This document shows, piece by piece, positions 63,274-64,000 of a stretch of 64,000 nucleotides of DNA; the stretch's first letter is position 1, and the number at the start of each line of letters is the position of its first letter. A model generated the notes under the pieces. The model did not search any database. It was given only the letters and a program-made list of their open reading frames with translations, and had not been told where the DNA came from. Where the stretch lies: positions 8,232 through 72,231 of the forward strand of contig CAYJBY010000014.1 of the NCBI GenBank assembly GCA_964368645.1. The letters run 5' to 3'. A program made the position numbers and the translations under genes. The DNA is from JAEDHM01 sp964368645 (GTDB lineage: Bacteria > Bacillota > Clostridia > Christensenellales > CAG-1252).

Positions 63274-63349
63274 GGGGAGCAGGGTAGGCTGCGACCTGGA
63301 CGGTTGGGCATAGCCCAACGTGAACCCTTGGGTTCGAGTCCCTGTCCCT
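63274..63349 (+). ncRNA. Candidate folded RNA with tRNA-like features
   Basis: A long closing stem is possible between GGGGA-g-CAGGG (63274-63284, one bulged g) and CCCTG-TCCCT (63340-63349). Inside are a perfect 7-bp hairpin GTTGGGC-ATA-GCCCAAC (63303-63319) and GAACC-CTTG-GGTTC (63322-63335). The 3' part GGGTTCGAGTCCC resembles a tRNA T-arm, but no standard acceptor/anticodon arrangement can be drawn, so it is not a normal tRNA. It sits between two terminators and next to tRNA-Lys. Strand is a guess from the T-arm-like sequence. Confidence 0.35.
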
Positions 63350-63360
63350 AACTTGTGTAC

Positions 63361-63385
63361 AAAAAAAACATCTGCTTTGCAGATG
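63361..63385 (-). terminator. Terminator of the tRNA-Lys gene
   Basis: On the minus strand, CATCTGC-AAA-GCAGATG followed by eight T, starting a few bases after the tRNA CCA end. Confidence 0.9.
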
Positions 63386-63389
63386 CTTT

Positions 63390-63465
<76 letters not shown>

Positions 63466-63480
63466 TTGACAACATTAGAT

Positions 63481-63509
63481 ATTATACATAACCGACAGGG
63501 TTTTGTAAA
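63481..63509 (-). promoter_or_regulatory. Promoter of the tRNA-Lys gene
   Basis: On the minus strand TTTACA (63509-63504), 17-nt spacer, TATAAT (63486-63481). Predicted start about nine bases before the tRNA 5' end. Confidence 0.75.
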
Positions 63510-63791
63510 ACGATTTTAAGAAGTTTTTGATAAAAAATTTGATTTTTTGCAAATTCTCTTTTGCAATAGGAAAAAAAGTGTAAAGCGATGGCGTTTCACT
63601 AATCCTATAAAGGCTCAAACTGTACAATAATAGCCAAAAAAGCACTTTATTTACGAGCCTGACAGTAACTATAACTGGGCGAGTAGCTTTTATACAATTA
63701 TCGTCAAGAAGCTATTACTTTTAGATTATCTCAACAATAATGCAAATCGACGTGTAAAGAGCGATTAAGAGGGGAGTGCGGATAAAAACGA
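63510..63791. other. AT-rich non-coding stretch
   Basis: No supported gene. A 44-codon frame without start (63634-63768) is the longest protein-like stretch and may be chance or debris. Confidence 0.4.
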
Positions 63792-63819
63792 AAAAGTCCT
63801 TACCGAAGTAAGGACTTTT
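63792..63819. terminator. Strong bidirectional terminator hairpin
   Basis: Perfect 12-bp stem AAAAGTCCTTAC / GTAAGGACTTTT with a CGAA tetraloop, A/T-rich on both sides, just before the ACGCACCC repeat array. Confidence 0.75.
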
Positions 63820-63830
63820 GTGTTTGTTGA

Positions 63831-63987
63831 CCTATATTAATACAATTACGCACCCCTAGCAAAAATCACGCACCCTTGAAGGTAAATCACGCACCCCTGA
63901 GCAAATTTACGCACCCTTAACTAGTTTTATGGACCCCTGTTTTAAATATGGCTTTGATTACCTATATTAAAACATTTACGCACCCCA
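63831..63987. repeat. Phased ACGCACCCCT direct repeats, possible mobile-element end
   Basis: Ten-base motifs ACGCACCC(C/T)T start at 63848, 63868, 63889 and 63909, with a variant at 63929 (ATGGACCCCT) and another at 63978. The first five are spaced 20-21 bp, two helical turns. A 26-bp segment beginning CCTATATTAA and ending in the motif occurs at 63831 and again at 63961 with two mismatches. Multiple short direct repeats near an end are known in IS21-type elements, and phased repeats are also typical of cooperative protein-binding arrays. No transposase is in the window, which ends here. Confidence 0.55.
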
Positions 63988-64000
63988 AAAGTAACTATAT

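Noticed and set aside
63274..63352. A second complete tRNA gene
   Set aside because: The T-arm-like segment cannot be joined to a matching seven-base acceptor stem and anticodon arm.
63634..63768. 44-codon plus-strand frame as a gene fragment
   Set aside because: No start codon or ribosome site, short, and composition typical of AT-rich DNA; chance is as likely as a remnant.

Overview
The window looks like a chromosomal scaffold piece from a Bacillota bacterium, most likely a gut-type clostridial lineage. Evidence: strong AGGAGG-type ribosome binding sites, TTGACA/TATAAT-like promoters, a CCA-encoding tRNA gene, Rho-independent terminators, and Gram-positive-style surface proteins (MBG, YDG, InlB-type and BspA-type repeats, a lipobox). 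Genus cannot be read from this sequence. One 100-N scaffold gap lies at 12697-12796.

Left part (167-9138, all on the minus strand, transcribed right to left): a zinc-ribbon membrane protein, a divergent Lgt-like membrane protein, a phytoene-desaturase-like FAD oxidoreductase, a flavin/2Fe-2S reductase, a sulfotransferase, CysD and a CysN-CysC fusion. CysD and CysNC make PAPS and the sulfotransferase would use it. No APS/PAPS or sulfite reductase is present, so the cluster reads as sulfation of a product rather than sulfur assimilation. Two spacers in this cluster carry tandem repeats (79-bp units at 2982-3265 and GTAGC/GCTAC palindromes at 7266-7475). Both arrays run over the stop codon of the upstream gene.

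Middle (9248-61903, plus strand): a membrane-anchored Ig-like protein with its own promoter, then one reading frame of nominally 14,577 codons (10538-54271). This giant exported protein has a signal peptide, hundreds of MBG/YDG-type beta modules in hierarchical repeats, an alpha-helical region, a recurrent 40-residue GDTIPAGT-type module and a C-terminal GLUG-like section. It is followed, without an evident terminator, by three proteins with single N-terminal hydrophobic segments (two ending in a TasA/SipW-substrate-like AW motif) and a BspA/InlB-like lipoprotein. A terminator closes the set at 61877-61903. CBM5/12-like modules recur in the giant protein and in two of the three small partners, which argues for one surface assembly.

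Right end (61904-64000): AT-rich, gene-poor DNA with a 5'-truncated-looking ORF, coding debris, a folded tRNA-like candidate RNA, a complete tRNA-Lys(CTT) with promoter and terminator, and an array of ACGCACCCCT motifs spaced 20-21 bp that may be the end of a mobile element.
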